64,000 bases of DNA from Azadirachta indica (taxonomy: Eukaryota; Streptophyta; Magnoliopsida; Sapindales; Meliaceae): the NCBI GenBank assembly GCA_022749755.1, contig CM040452.1, positions 12,418,350 to 12,482,349 of the forward strand. The letters run 5' to 3'. Made by a program: the position numbers and the translations under genes. This document shows positions 1 through 11,000 of the stretch, piece by piece; the first letter of the stretch is position 1; each line of letters begins with the position of its first letter. The notes under the pieces were generated by a model, which saw nothing but the letters and a program-made list of their open reading frames with translations, made no database searches and was not told the origin of the DNA.

Positions 1-1
1 A

Positions 2-1855
2 GGCCGGCTGCGACGCCTCAAACAATCCGGAAGCTTGCGGGACTACATCAAGGAGTTTACTAGCTTGGTGTTGGAGATTCCGGATATGAGCGACAAGGAT
101 TCGCTCTTTTTCTTCATGGATGGGCTCCAAGGATGGGCAAAGACGGAGCTTAGGAGACGAAGTGTGCAAGATCTTGCAACCGCAATAGCCGTTGCGGAGA
201 CTCTCACTGATTACTCAAGTGAGCGATCAAATACCAAGGCCAAGGACAAGAAGGGTGGCCAAGGTAAAGATGGGGGAGACCATAGCAAATGGCAAGGAGA
301 TGGTTTCCGCAAACCACCTAGCGGCAAAGAGAAGCCGAGGAATGACAAAGAGAGGGATTCCAAACCTTCTCGAAATTGCTACTTTTGCGATGGTCCTCAT
401 TGGATGCGGGATTGTCCGAAGAGGAAGGCATTGAACGCCATGGTGGCTCGTGCGGATGAACCACCAAGTCGAGAGGGTGACGCGGTGATGGGTTCTTTGC
501 AACTACTCAATGCCATTCAAGCAGTTCCGGAGGCACAAGCAAAGGGGCTTATCTATGTTGATGTGGTGATCAACAAGGTACGTACAAAAGCCTTAGTTGA
601 TACTGGTGTCTCACATAACTTTGTGCAGGTTGACGAGGCCAAACGACTAGGTCTCAAGGTGACCAACAAAGGCGGCACCATGAAGGCAGTAAATTCGGTC
701 GCTAAACCAATCAAAGGTGTAGCGCAGAAGGTTGAAACCACCATCGGAGAATGGAAAGGACCGATAGATTGGTCGGTAGTACCTATGGACGACCACAAAA
801 TTGTGCTTGGGATGGATTTCTTCGATCAAATGAAGGTCGTACCGGTACCATTTGCCAACACCATGTGCATCCTTGATAGAGGCAAGGCGTGCATGGTTCC
901 GATGTTAAGATCAAGTAAGGTGGAGACTAAGACACTCTCGACCATTAACTTAAGTATTCCCGAGGGAAAGCTAGTAGGGAGGATCAAAGAAGGATTGAGC
1001 CAAGACCCTCTAGCCAAAAATATAGTGGTGCTCGCACACGAGGGGAAGACAAGACGGTTTTGGCTTGACGACAGATTGCTCTACGCCAAGGGAAGGCGAA
1101 TTTTTGTGCCGAAGTGGGGTGGTTTGAGGAAAGAGCTTATCAAGGAATGCCATGATTCCAAGTGGGCTGGACACCCCGGGGCTAAGCGCACCAATGCTTT
1201 GTTGGAAAATTCGTACTATTGGCCAAGGATGCGGGAAGATGTCGAGGCCTACGTGCGGACATGTCTTGTATGCCAACAAGACAAAATTGAGCAACGAGCA
1301 TCCGGTGGGTTACTTGAGCCATTACCAATTCCGAACAAGCCATGGGAAAGCGTTTCCATGGATTTCATCACGTCACTACCGAAATCGGAGGGGTATGGAA
1401 GTATCATTGTGGTGGTGGATTGTTTTAGCAAATACGCGGTTTTTATACCGGCACCTACGGATTGCACAGCGGAAGAAGCTGCAAAATTATTCCTAAAGCA
1501 TGTGGTGAAGCTTTGGGGAGTGCCGAATAATATTATAAGTGATCGCGATCCACGGTTTACCGGGAAGTTTTGGTCCGAGTTATTCAAGCTACTTGGAACG
1601 GACCTTAATTTTTCTACAAGCTTTCATCCTCAAAGTGACGGACAAACCGAGTGTGTCAATGCACTGCTCGAACTATACTTGAGGCACTATGTGAGTGCCA
1701 ACCAAAGGGATTGGGCTAAGTTGCTAGATGTGGCTCAATTTTCTTACAACTTGCAGCGGAGCGAGGCGACTAATAGGAGTCCGTTCGAGATCGTGTTGGG
1801 ACGACAACCGATGACTCCACATGCACTAGCCTCAAGTTATGATGGGAAAAGTCTG
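2..1855 (+). pseudogene. Gag-protease-integrase polyprotein lacking reverse transcriptase
   Basis: The frame is open from the window edge, so no start codon can be chosen. In order: the end of a gag domain; a lysine-rich stretch; a CCHC zinc knuckle (CYFCDGPHWMRDC, near 379-417); and a retropepsin-like domain with active-site motif DTGVSHNF near 600 and a GMDFF strand near 810. The chain then passes directly, near nucleotides 905-930, into the linker before integrase. Integrase follows with its HHCC finger (HPG...CLVCQQDK, 1150-1290) and core motifs SMDFITSLP, ISDRDPRFTG and DGQTE (about 1350-1660), so the D, D and E residues are present. One base is apparently missing after about 1854, and the frame then runs off to a stop at 1900. 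Because gag and integrase remain readable over 600 codons, the in-frame loss of RT-RNase H looks like a clean internal deletion. Confidence 0.85.
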
Positions 1856-2439
1856 GGAACTTTCAACAGGCCAAGGCATGGCATGAACAAGCCGATTTAG
1901 CTAGGGCATATCTAGATAAGGTGGCTAAGAAGATGAAGAAGTGGGCGGACAATAACCGAAGGGACGTGGAGTTCCAAGAGGGGGACCAAGTCATGGTGAA
2001 ACTCTTGCCCCAACAATTCAAGACATTGCGGAAAGTACACAAGGGATTGGTTCGACGTTATGAAGGGCCATTTCCGATCATAAAGAAAGTGGGCAAGGTG
2101 TCATATCGAGTTCTTCTTCCCCCTAAATTGAAGATTCACCCCGTCTTCCATGTAAGCATGTTAAAGCCTTACCATGGAGACGAGGAAGACCCGAGCCGAG
2201 GGGAGTCAAAACGGGCTCCAACTGCCGTGGTAACCTCTTTTGAGAAGGAGGTTGAGTGTATTCTTGCAGATCGACGAGTTCAAAAGCGAGGAGTGCCGAA
2301 CTACACGGAATATTTCATCAAATGGAAGGGATTGCCCGAAAGCAAGGCTACATGGGAGCATGAAGATGCACTATGGCAATTCCAAGAGCACATAAAGAGG
2401 TTCCGTGAGGAAGACGCGACGAGGACGTCGCGCATTTAG
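1855..2439 (+). pseudogene. Integrase C-terminal region plus chromodomain (frameshifted continuation)
   Basis: This is the continuation of the polyprotein in the next frame, stop at 2437-2439. It starts with the helix-rich stretch containing QQAKAWHEQADLARAYLDK, then the GPY/F-like module (MVKLLPQQF...RRYEGPFPIIKKVGKVSYRV) and the conserved KIHPVFHVSMLKPYHGD motif. A chromodomain follows at about 2245-2420, with VECILADRRV, EYFIKWKGLPES, TWEHEDAL and a terminal helix. Those aromatic positions usually form the methyl-lysine cage. The single-base frameshift separates it from the integrase core. Confidence 0.85.
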
Positions 2440-2450
2440 GTGGGGGAGGA
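2439..2450 (+). promoter_or_regulatory. Polypurine tract (plus-strand primer)
   Basis: GGTGGGGGAGGA lies directly between the polyprotein stop codon and the first TG of the LTR. This is the expected position and composition of the polypurine tract that primes plus-strand synthesis in LTR retrotransposons. Confidence 0.85.
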
Positions 2451-3076
2451 TGTCACGCCCTGCGTGAATAGTGCCTATGAACAGTAACCGTGACCAAGAC
2501 GTTGTGCGGACAGAATTCGCGCGAGGGAAAATCCGGGACAAACGGGCACATGAGCTTTGGTAATACGACTCGTCGATAGAACGGGTTAAGTGGGGAAATG
2601 AGGCATTTGGGCCAAAGATCTATACATTCTTCCTTATTGGCATTATTGCACTTATAGCCCAATGTTAGCCCAATTAACCCAACTTCTAGAATGGAGGCCC
2701 AATTAGCCCAAGTTCTAGAATTGTGTAGATAGCATTATCATTTTGACCATTGTGTAGATATTTTCTAGGACATTTCTAGAAGGCCAATCCTAACCCTCAA
2801 AAGTGCATTGTGAGGTGCAATCTAGGCCGTCCATTTTATGTAAGTTTTCCTATAAATAGGTGAGGCCTCATTTGGCCAAACCAAGCAACCAAGTAGCAAA
2901 GCAATCAAGCAATAAACTTGAGTTGTGTAAATCACTCTTCACTCAAACTCTTATTGCTCTCTCTTCTATTCATAAGCTTCCGATTTAGCGCATTGCGGGT
3001 GTCGAAGGCTTGCTTAGTGAACGGAGTTGCTAAGCGCCGCACGGTCGAAGCGAGTGAAGAGAGTGAGGCCGTGACA
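2451..3076 (+). repeat. 3' LTR of the chromovirus
   Basis: The 626-bp repeat starts TGTCAC right after the polypurine tract and ends GTGACA, so its termini are inverted copies (TGTCAC/GTGACA) with the canonical TG...CA. It contains a TATA box at 2851. The partner 5' LTR is not in the window, so its age cannot be estimated here. Confidence 0.85.
2851..2858 (+). promoter_or_regulatory. LTR TATA box
   Basis: TATAAATA occurs about 400 bp into the LTR, in the position expected for the retroelement promoter. Transcription would start roughly 30 bp downstream, defining the start of the R region. Confidence 0.6.
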
Positions 3077-4554
3077 TAAGGCCAAGCTTATTGAAGAGAG
3101 AAAGAGCAGAGCCTAGGCGTGGAGGAACTCGAGGCAAGGATTTATGAGCTTACTATAAATCAGCTAGAGCAAGAAAGTAAACTTAAGAAACTAGAGCAAC
3201 AGGTAAAAGATACGAAGGAGTAAGCAAAGAAAGACAAGGAAGACGCCAAGACTGCAAAGGGAAAGTTGAGCTCTGAAAGGAAGCTTAGGATCAATGAGGA
3301 GGTCGATTGACTTACATGGGCTTGAAGGCCCATAATCCCAATTAAGAATTCAGCTTGATTTACAAGACATTTTGCCATGAACCTCTAGTGCTCGAGTTTT
3401 CTCCTTGAAAGGAAAAGGAGGAATCTGGGGATCAAGATGTTGACAATGACGATAAAGCAGATTATAGCATTGAGGTTCTAAATGCCTGCCTCCGAGAAGG
3501 CTTCAATTGATGGCATCCTTCCTAAGGGAGTGGTAGAGACTCAGAAGATTCTTGAGAACATACATCTCACTCGTTATGAGAGAATAATGGGCTTAGGTTG
3601 AGAATTTCCTAAGATAAACTCTCGAGTACTTTTCTTTCCCAACGAGTAAAATAAACATTTTTCAAGAGCACATTTTTCACCCAACATAAACCTTAGTTAG
3701 ATGTCGTCTGATCTCAACATATCTTAAGCGTTGACCAGGGCTGGCCTTTTCTCTACTTTATGCATGCATATGTATATATGTGCCTTTTTATATTCAAACA
3801 CACATTTCATAAAAATGTATCTTTTTTAGCCTGACGCAACGATGTTGTCTTCCTGGGCTTCTAGTGCGAATATAACGCTAATTTCACCTCTGGGAAAATA
3901 TTGCCCAACCTCGAGACATTTTCAATGCTGGCTGAAACCGACATTTTCTCCTCTGAGTAGATGTATAGATGTACGTATGCCTTTCCATATTTGAACACAC
4001 ATATCACAAATATGACCAGACTATTTGGTCGAATTTTTTAATCATCGTCTCAAGCTTCAGTTAAGAATGCTATGGGTATTTGACCTTTGGCCTTATTTTC
4101 ACCTAACTTAGTGTGCTTCAGCATCACCAAGTTTGGCATTTTTCTATGCTTGATTTAGACGTATATAAATTCATATGCATATCTTTTTATATTCAAATAC
4201 ATATACCATAAGTGTAACCTAGCCACTCGGTTGGATTTTTAATCATCGTCCTAGGCTTCAGGTAGAAGCATGACATTGATTTAATCTCTAACCTTTTCGT
4301 CATCTGCTGTTGATGAGATCAAGTCCATGTACTTGATCTCGGATATTTCTCTTTTGAATTTTGTTGGTGAGATTCTAACTTGATCTGCTGTTGTATTTTG
4401 ACAAATTCTTGGAAAGGAAAATCTAATCTGCCTGAGCCATTTGAAGATAAGATCAAGGCAACAATTACTTAGGCTAGCAGTCAACAAGCTTTACTTTTTG
4501 CCAACGATCTAATAAAAATGAAGTCTAGTTAGAACTCACTCGGCCAGAGCACAA
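3077..4554. other. Decayed repeat DNA with a short coiled-coil-like remnant
   Basis: There is no intact gene. At 3117-3310 the plus strand can be read as a Glu/Lys/Leu-rich heptad-like segment (ELEARIYELT, KLKKLEQQVKD, then AKKDKEDAK after one stop), which resembles a coiled coil. It is broken by stops and may be a gag-like remnant. The rest is AT-rich and includes a degenerate tandem repeat (3730-4290). Confidence 0.4.
3730..4290. repeat. Three diverged tandem copies, period about 200 bp
   Basis: Related blocks recur near 3757, 3957 and 4157. Each holds a run like GTATGCCTTTCCATATTTGAACACACATATCA followed by a spacer. Copies 2 and 3 also share a segment ending TTTTTAATCATCGTC..AGGCTTCAG. 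The copies are clearly diverged, so the duplication is old. Confidence 0.55.
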
Positions 4555-6020
4555 TTAAGGCCTGCCAAGTGTGAGGCGAGAACAGACAAAAGTAAACATC
4601 TCTCCTCTTTTTCCTGTTCTAAACTGGCTTCTTGACTTTGCTTTTGTGTTTTGTGTGGAAAAAATGCATCAACAAAGCCTCATGTCAGTATTGTTGACAA
4701 GATGAAAGGTCTGGCAATCAAGCCAAGCCAAAAAACTCAAAGTGGATTCAACTTGGGTGAAAAAAATTAGAAAACTCCAAAAACTATAACTCTACTTCCA
4801 CCAAAGGGCAAGGTAAGCTGAAAGCAAAAGGTTCCATCACCTCGTCAAAAGGAGCCTGCCTCTACCAAAAAGATCGACCTTAAGCCTTCTCACAAGCAAC
4901 AAAAAGAGAAAACCTTAGGAACGAAAGCTTTCGTAAGGAAGTCCAAAGGCAGACACCCCTTTGATGAGATTGAGATGAAAGGGGTCTCCATCGAAGAGGC
5001 TCTTATAGTCAAACAGAAGAAGGACGTGGCTCCTCTAACAATAGCTGAGTGGGAAGAGCTGGCTGTTGATGATTTGACCTAAGGCCAAGAGGCAATACTT
5101 CTAACATCTCCTTTCTTCACTTAACAAGATGGTGACAATAATTTTTTCAACCCAATCGGTTAACACGGAAGAGAAGTCTATCGATGAGGTATTGACCATG
5201 ATTCATCGGGCTGTAACTAAGGTAAAATTCTCAATTCCCCTTAGAATATTTCCTTTTTCTCTTCTTCATGGCGATTTCTTTCTGATGAATATCACTTAGA
5301 AGGATGACTCTTATCTATTGCCATTTCTGTCTTATGAATGAATGGTAAGAGAAATTAAAACTTGGATGGCTTCTTGTTTAGTTTCACATAGATAACGCCA
5401 ATTGTTGATGCGGAAATTTTGATAATCTGATATCGAACAATGATTCCCTTGTTGCGCTGTGGATAAACCTGTAAAAGGAAACACAATTAGAAGAAAGCTA
5501 ATCTCCTGGCATAAACCCTCCAATCCTTAAGTCAATTAAGGTTTTTAAGAAGAAGATTAGTAAGATAATAATTTAATAGAGTTTCGGCAAAGGTAAGAAG
5601 CTTTAAGATACATGTCTCCATGATTTCTCACCTTTTATATGTCCAATGTAAGTCAACTTATACCATATACAGTGATCAGGTCAAAGTTGGTGAAATTTCC
5701 ACGAGATATGCGTTCTAGGCGGTTTTTCCAAGATTTCCCCGTCATTCAATAGTAGTTGCTTCGTTTCTGAAAAATTTCCCAAGGTGTGACTTTGCCTTTC
5801 CTTCCGGAGCTCACAATCTTTGCAAACTAAGGGCAAAATCTTCTTCCCAGATATTCGGGTGTTGGTTAATAGATAACCATGAAGTGAGTTTTAAGGGGAG
5901 GGGGTTCCTAGATGGTTACCTAAGATCTTCATGATTTTCTCGCCCATGGTTATTTTGATAATTATCTGAGGTGAGATTACATCCTTTGACCAGAGCTTTT
6001 GATATATAATTAAAGATAAA
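4555..6020. repeat. Dispersed repeat family, copy 1
   Basis: This stretch matches 62026-64000 in the same order and orientation. Shared landmarks are an AACATCTCTCCTCTTTTTCC-like run at 4595, a plus-strand peptide-like segment (KPSHKQQKEKTLGTKA near 4880), a DEIEMKG-like segment near 4965, the phrase EEKSIDEVLTMIHRAV near 5170, and a block ending AACCATGAAG near 5882. Stops interrupt all frames. It is probably part of an unidentified retroelement. No LTR, primer-binding site or enzyme domain is recognisable. Confidence 0.6.
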
Positions 6021-6215
6021 ATCATTTCTTGTGATATATGGATACTAGTCAACTATGGAGAGAGTTTTAAGCGACATCTTCTATGATATTTGGGTAATGG
6101 ATAATCATGAAGAGAGTTTTAAGGAGAACGGGGTCTTTGGTGATTAATCCCACGATCTTCCCGCTATTTTCGTGCCTGTGATTATTTTGATAATTATGCG
6201 AGAAAAGACCTTTCT
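5855..6215. repeat. Two-copy direct repeat inside the dispersed repeat
   Basis: A block with GATAACCATGAAG, GAGTTTTAAGG and GGTTATTTTGATAATTATC appears at 5870-5965 and again at 6095-6205, about 220 bp apart. The end of the window (63850-63960) carries the same block once. Confidence 0.5.
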
Positions 6216-7199
6216 CTCGACTCGAGTTTGATGTTTGGAATTAGGCTAGTTTGACTAGCTGACGTCGATAGGAGTGCTCCTCAAGGCCTAACACGGATTA
6301 TCTTAAGGTGAGGCACATTAATTCTGATCTCTTCAATTCAGTAGAATTTAACCCAAGTACTCCTTGGTGTATTGCTTTACTATCCTCAAGATATTTCTTC
6401 CTAAACACATGCAATTTAACATGTTTATATATTGAGTCAACATAATTCAATACAATTTAATACAAAACAAGCAAGATGTACACAAAGGTCTACCTCCCTT
6501 ACAAATATATATCATCTAGACTGTATTGCAACTAGTTTAATCTAAAACAATAGATCAGATCTTGATAAATAAATATTTGACTTGAAGAACGGTCTGACAT
6601 GATTTAATACAAGGCATATGTAAATACTTATATCAAAGTTACAAATTTACAAGAGAATGAAAAAGAAGAGAGATTACAAGGTTTTGATGGTTTGGTGGGT
6701 GAAGAAAGAAAAAGGCACTATAATCCCAAAAGTATCTTTATATATAGATATATAAGATGATAGACAGATAATATGGTGTAAATAATAAAAAACATTTATG
6801 GTAGTCTTTTCATTTGTTTGTCTTCTTATAGAGACAGAGAAAACAGAGCTCTCTGCTTTTTCCTCTTTGAAGTTACAGTTCAATTCATCTTCATTTGTCG
6901 CAAAAACTGAAACTTAACTACTGAGGGCCTAAGATATGTCAAACTAGAGTCTTAGGGTAGGATTATATCGAGATTGAGTTATTGTTAAACTTTTTATGCT
7001 CAGCTTGGCTTAGTTCACTTATTAATGAATTGAGGTTGAGCTCCATTTAAAGTTTTGTTATTGAGTTCTAACAAGCTTGAATGCTCCCAAGCATACTATA
7101 TTTGGCTTTGTTGGGTCTATTCACAGCCCTTTTGATTTATTCTGTACTCCAGTGGTGGGACTCAGGACAAAAGCCAGAGATGGGATGAGTTTTGTAATG
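6216..7199. other. AT-rich stretch without recognisable features
   Basis: I see no convincing coding sequence or repeat boundary. It separates the dispersed repeat from the region downstream of the NUP214-like locus. Confidence 0.5.
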
Positions 7200-7560
7200 T
7201 CAACAAAGTAATGTGCCCTCTTTATTTGCAATGTGTAGATTTAATGGAAGGTTTGAGAGAAATCCCAGGCAGGGAGACATTGAAACTTCGAGCCGAGGCA
7301 AGTCCAACATCCACTTAATCCATGCATAGTAGACACTGTACACAACTCTTATTGATGAATTGATTCTTGACTGATAACCTTTCTGAAGACGTTTCATTTC
7401 TCTTACTCTCTCATGTTCTAAATAGGTTGCTTCGATGGCATCACTTCTGAAGCGGCTGAGGCATGTGCTGGATAAAAGGATAATGAAGATATCGGAGCTA
7501 ACAGTTCCTATTTGTAAGGCTTCCAAAGTCATTTCAATTGTGTACCTGAATTTTGTCCAT
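7200..7560 (-). other. Unidentified minus-strand open segment, possible exon
   Basis: A 110-codon frame is open on the minus strand (7532 to 7200), with a charged amphipathic stretch containing LEHERVREMKRLQKGYQ. Codon choice looks more protein-like than the AT-rich surroundings, and the segment lies just downstream of the nucleoporin locus in the same orientation. I do not recognise the family. It could be an exon of a neighbouring decayed gene or a chance frame. Confidence 0.25.
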
Positions 7561-8053
7561 TGCCTTCTCTGTCACATACTAACCTGGTTTTAAAATGTTG
7601 AGATTCCCAATAAATGGGACTGCCGGATTAGTGTAATTTTTTCTTTTATTCAGATTATAAATTTACAATAAAAGAGAGTATCTAGTTGTCATCCCAATTC
7701 AAGAACAACAGAAAGTGGAAACTAGTGACGATGATTATAGCACAATTGTTCACCTAAAGAACATACCACCAGCTTCAAATTGAACAAGCGTTCTAGTCTT
7801 TTCAAGCTTACATAAGAGAGGGACAGAGAGCAATGGACCATAAATCATTGATCTCTTTCCTTCCAAGCGTACAGATGGATGAAACAAAAATCACTTCTTT
7901 ACAGAAAACCTGAGGCCCCCAAACACTGGATTCTATATTGTAATTTGCAGTGATTTGTTATATTTGTCTCAATTTAATCACACTACCAGAATTTTGTACT
8001 TTTTGAGAAATGAAACTGAGACCTGTCTCTGCTTCTGCTAAAAAATAAATAGT

Positions 8054-11000
8054 CTACTTTCTTATTTGCGTGAAGAGCTCAGGAGGTTTTCCACTTTGCT
8101 CCAGCACTACCACCAAAACCTGATTCTTTTTGGCCGCTGAAAGCCCCAAACCCACCACCTGTACAGGTTTGTAATGGAATAATGAGCCAAGCCATCAACC
8201 TTAACAGCAATTTAAACCAGAATAAAGATTGGACAGAAAAAATAATACCTAGAGTGGGGAACCCACCACCACCTGAGACAGCAGCTGCAAAGCCCTCACC
8301 TGCAGAAGATAGACCACCAAATCCCCCACCTGAGGCCAAATGAGCAAACCCACCACCACCGGTAGAAGCAACACCAGCAAATCCACCTCCATTTGCAACA
8401 CCTGAAAAACCACCTGTGAAGCTAGAAGCAGCAAAAACACCACCAGACCCACTGGAATAAGCAAAGCCTGCTCCTGGTAGACCAACACCAAATTGTCTTG
8501 ACTGCCCAAAAGTACCAAGACCTGATCCCAATGTTTCTTGCCTTGGACCACTCTGTGATGGCTGACCAAACCCAGTTTGAGTGGGAGCTTGAGCAGTTTG
8601 TTCCAGGGCCAAAGCCACCAGAGAATCCACTAAAAGCTGTTGACGGAGATTGGAAACTAAAAGATGCAGGTCCGAACAACTGTCTACCAGTAATTGTCAC
8701 AAGGGAGAGCTTGACAGACTTGTGACAGCATTACCAAAGGAAACACCAAATGGGTTTGGTTTAGGAGCAGTGGAGTTTGGAGTTGAGCCAAGTCCAAAAC
8801 TGCCAAGGCTTCCCAAGCTAAGCTCAGTAGTTTGGCTTGTCTGAGGAGCTTCCTTCTCCATCTCATCCTCCTGTGAACTGTAATTTCCAAACTTTCATTC
8901 TTTCCACTAGTGGTAGTAACAGAAGTTGGGACTGGTGTCGAAAACAAACAGAGTATTTACAGCAGCTGAGTGTACCGGTTGAGATGCAACATCAGAAACT
9001 GCACTTATTATATTTGTGAAACTAGGCAGGCTTACTGATACCAATCCACTTGGCATTTCAACTGCAGAGGCAGATGACAATGAAGGTTCAAGCTTTGAAC
9101 TAAAATCAAATGCGGGAGACCCAGGCTGCACTTGTTTGAGTTGGTGTGGTAGCATCCACATCAGCTTTTGAATTAACTTTATCTGTAGGAAGTTGAAGCC
9201 CTGTTTTAGGGGGCTCTGAAACCGAGTTTACAGAGGGTGGAGTAGATGAGGACACTAGTGTTTTCGCAAGCTGAACAGAAAACAAACTAGAAGCGGAAGT
9301 TGTAGACAAAGAAGCTGGCACTGAGGACGAGAAAAAAATTTCTGAAGACGTCAAGACATGGATGTTGAAGGTATTGTTTGCTTAGTATCTACTGTTGCTT
9401 TAGAACTACTCAACGATCCACCAAATGATGTTGTCCATGATAAGGTTGAAGATGAAGTAGAAAAAGAAAATGGGGTAAGTGATAAAGAACTAATCATTGG
9501 AGATGATGATGCAGAAAGAGATAATGAGAACGCAGGATGAAATTGATGCCTTTCCACCAGGCTGGATTTTGTTTGCAGCATCAAAACGTGGCACCATTCT
9601 AGGAAAGGCAGAAGACAAGGGGACAGCAGCTGGAGCTGACAATTGAGCATTACAATTTTTAGCAGATTCAACAATTGGACTTTTTGTAGTTGTTGCTCCG
9701 TGTCTCTCGCTTCTAATTGCTGAACTTGCAGATAAAGTCTCTTTACCATTTGAATTGGGCATTTCACTGGGCATTTTTGGTAATGGTGGTGTCAATATGG
9801 GTGACGTTGCAGAGATTATTGGGTTTTGGAGTATGTTAGATTCAGGTTGCAGAGTCGAGTTGGTCTGATTGATTGATATGGAACTAGACTTCTCAACAGA
9901 AGAAATCCCGCTGCTTAATTTATCTGCAGTCAGGAAGCAATTGGGTAGCTTAATGAGATGATAAAGCAGAGGCACTGTTACTTTGGAACACAGGAGACTT
10001 CAACCCCATGGATTGCAATGGTCGTGCAGGATCATTGGCCCATTTGAACAAAGTTGATTGGTTTTCAGAAGCCTGTCTCAGGGAATTATCCTACATGCCT
10101 ACTGGACAAATATATACAGAAAAGTCACTGCCATGGTAGATGAATAAGCGCCATCTCTTCCGACTTTATTTTTCTGGAAAACTGTGCAGGCCTCCCCAAA
10201 GCCTCCTGCCTCCTCCATGGACTGTATAAGTCTATCCAATTCATTGCCCATTTCCTTAATCTGTCAATGGAAAAATGCTAAGAGGCATTAAAAATAGTAA
10301 ATATCTGAAATGAGTAATAAACAGGTCCCACACCCCAATGAATGCCAGGCGCAAAGAAGAATATAAACACACAACAAATATAAACACGTGCAAAGACAAA
10401 CAAGAAGGCACTATTCAATAAGCATAATAAAATACATGATGGCACTGCACAAGAAGCATAACAAATATGCATGGACATATAACAAACAATTATGGGCACA
10501 AGAGAATGATAGACTATGATCTTCACACAGGTTAGAATTTTTGTGAAGAATCAAACTAAATAGAATTTATGAACTTCGCCCATTTTCAACATCAAATATC
10601 GAGTTAGCAACTCATTTCCAGTAACATGATATTCAAGAAAATTTACACATGATGTAAAGATTTCAAAACTAGAATGTATCTGCCAGCAATTAACCTAAAA
10701 AATTTATATAGAAATCATCCAATAACAATGGCTCTCAACTTTCAATAAGTTATTAAGTTACATGGGAACAAGTTTGAATTTAGATCAACCAAATAGAAAG
10801 GTGTTTCAGAACTGCAGAAACAAAAGAAAAGAACATATATAAAACTACTTATCACCCAACATCTAAGAATGCATGAAGTAATCAACAAAAAACATAAGAC
10901 ATTCATTACATTGCCAGATTGCTTTGAGAAGGTTGGTTCTTAATTTTGCAATCCTGAAAGGGGCGGCGGAGTTTTGCAGTCATCCTTGGAAGGATAAAGC

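Larger units (their letters stand above)
1..3076 (+). mobile_element. Ty3/gypsy chromovirus, 3' part with LTR (5' end outside window)
   Basis: Gag, protease, integrase and chromodomain coding sequence is followed by a polypurine tract and a TG...CA long terminal repeat. The chromodomain after integrase marks the chromovirus branch of Ty3/gypsy, whose chromodomain is thought to guide integration to heterochromatin. Reverse transcriptase and RNase H, normally about 450-500 residues between protease and integrase, are absent, while the reading frame stays open across the gap. One later frameshift breaks the integrase C-terminus. The element is therefore non-autonomous. The 5' LTR and start of gag lie left of the window. 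Confidence 0.9.

Noticed and set aside
227..1587. Long minus-strand and alternative-frame ORFs overlapping the gypsy polyprotein
   Set aside because: They lie opposite or out of frame with a coding region that shows clear gag, protease and integrase motifs, and have no recognisable domains of their own.
8249..9540. Plus-strand and alternative-frame ORFs across the FG-repeat region (for example 8498-8725, 8837-9019, 9358-9540)
   Set aside because: These are antisense or shifted readings of the nucleoporin-like exons. The minus-strand frames show the FG/GGGF pattern and splice borders.
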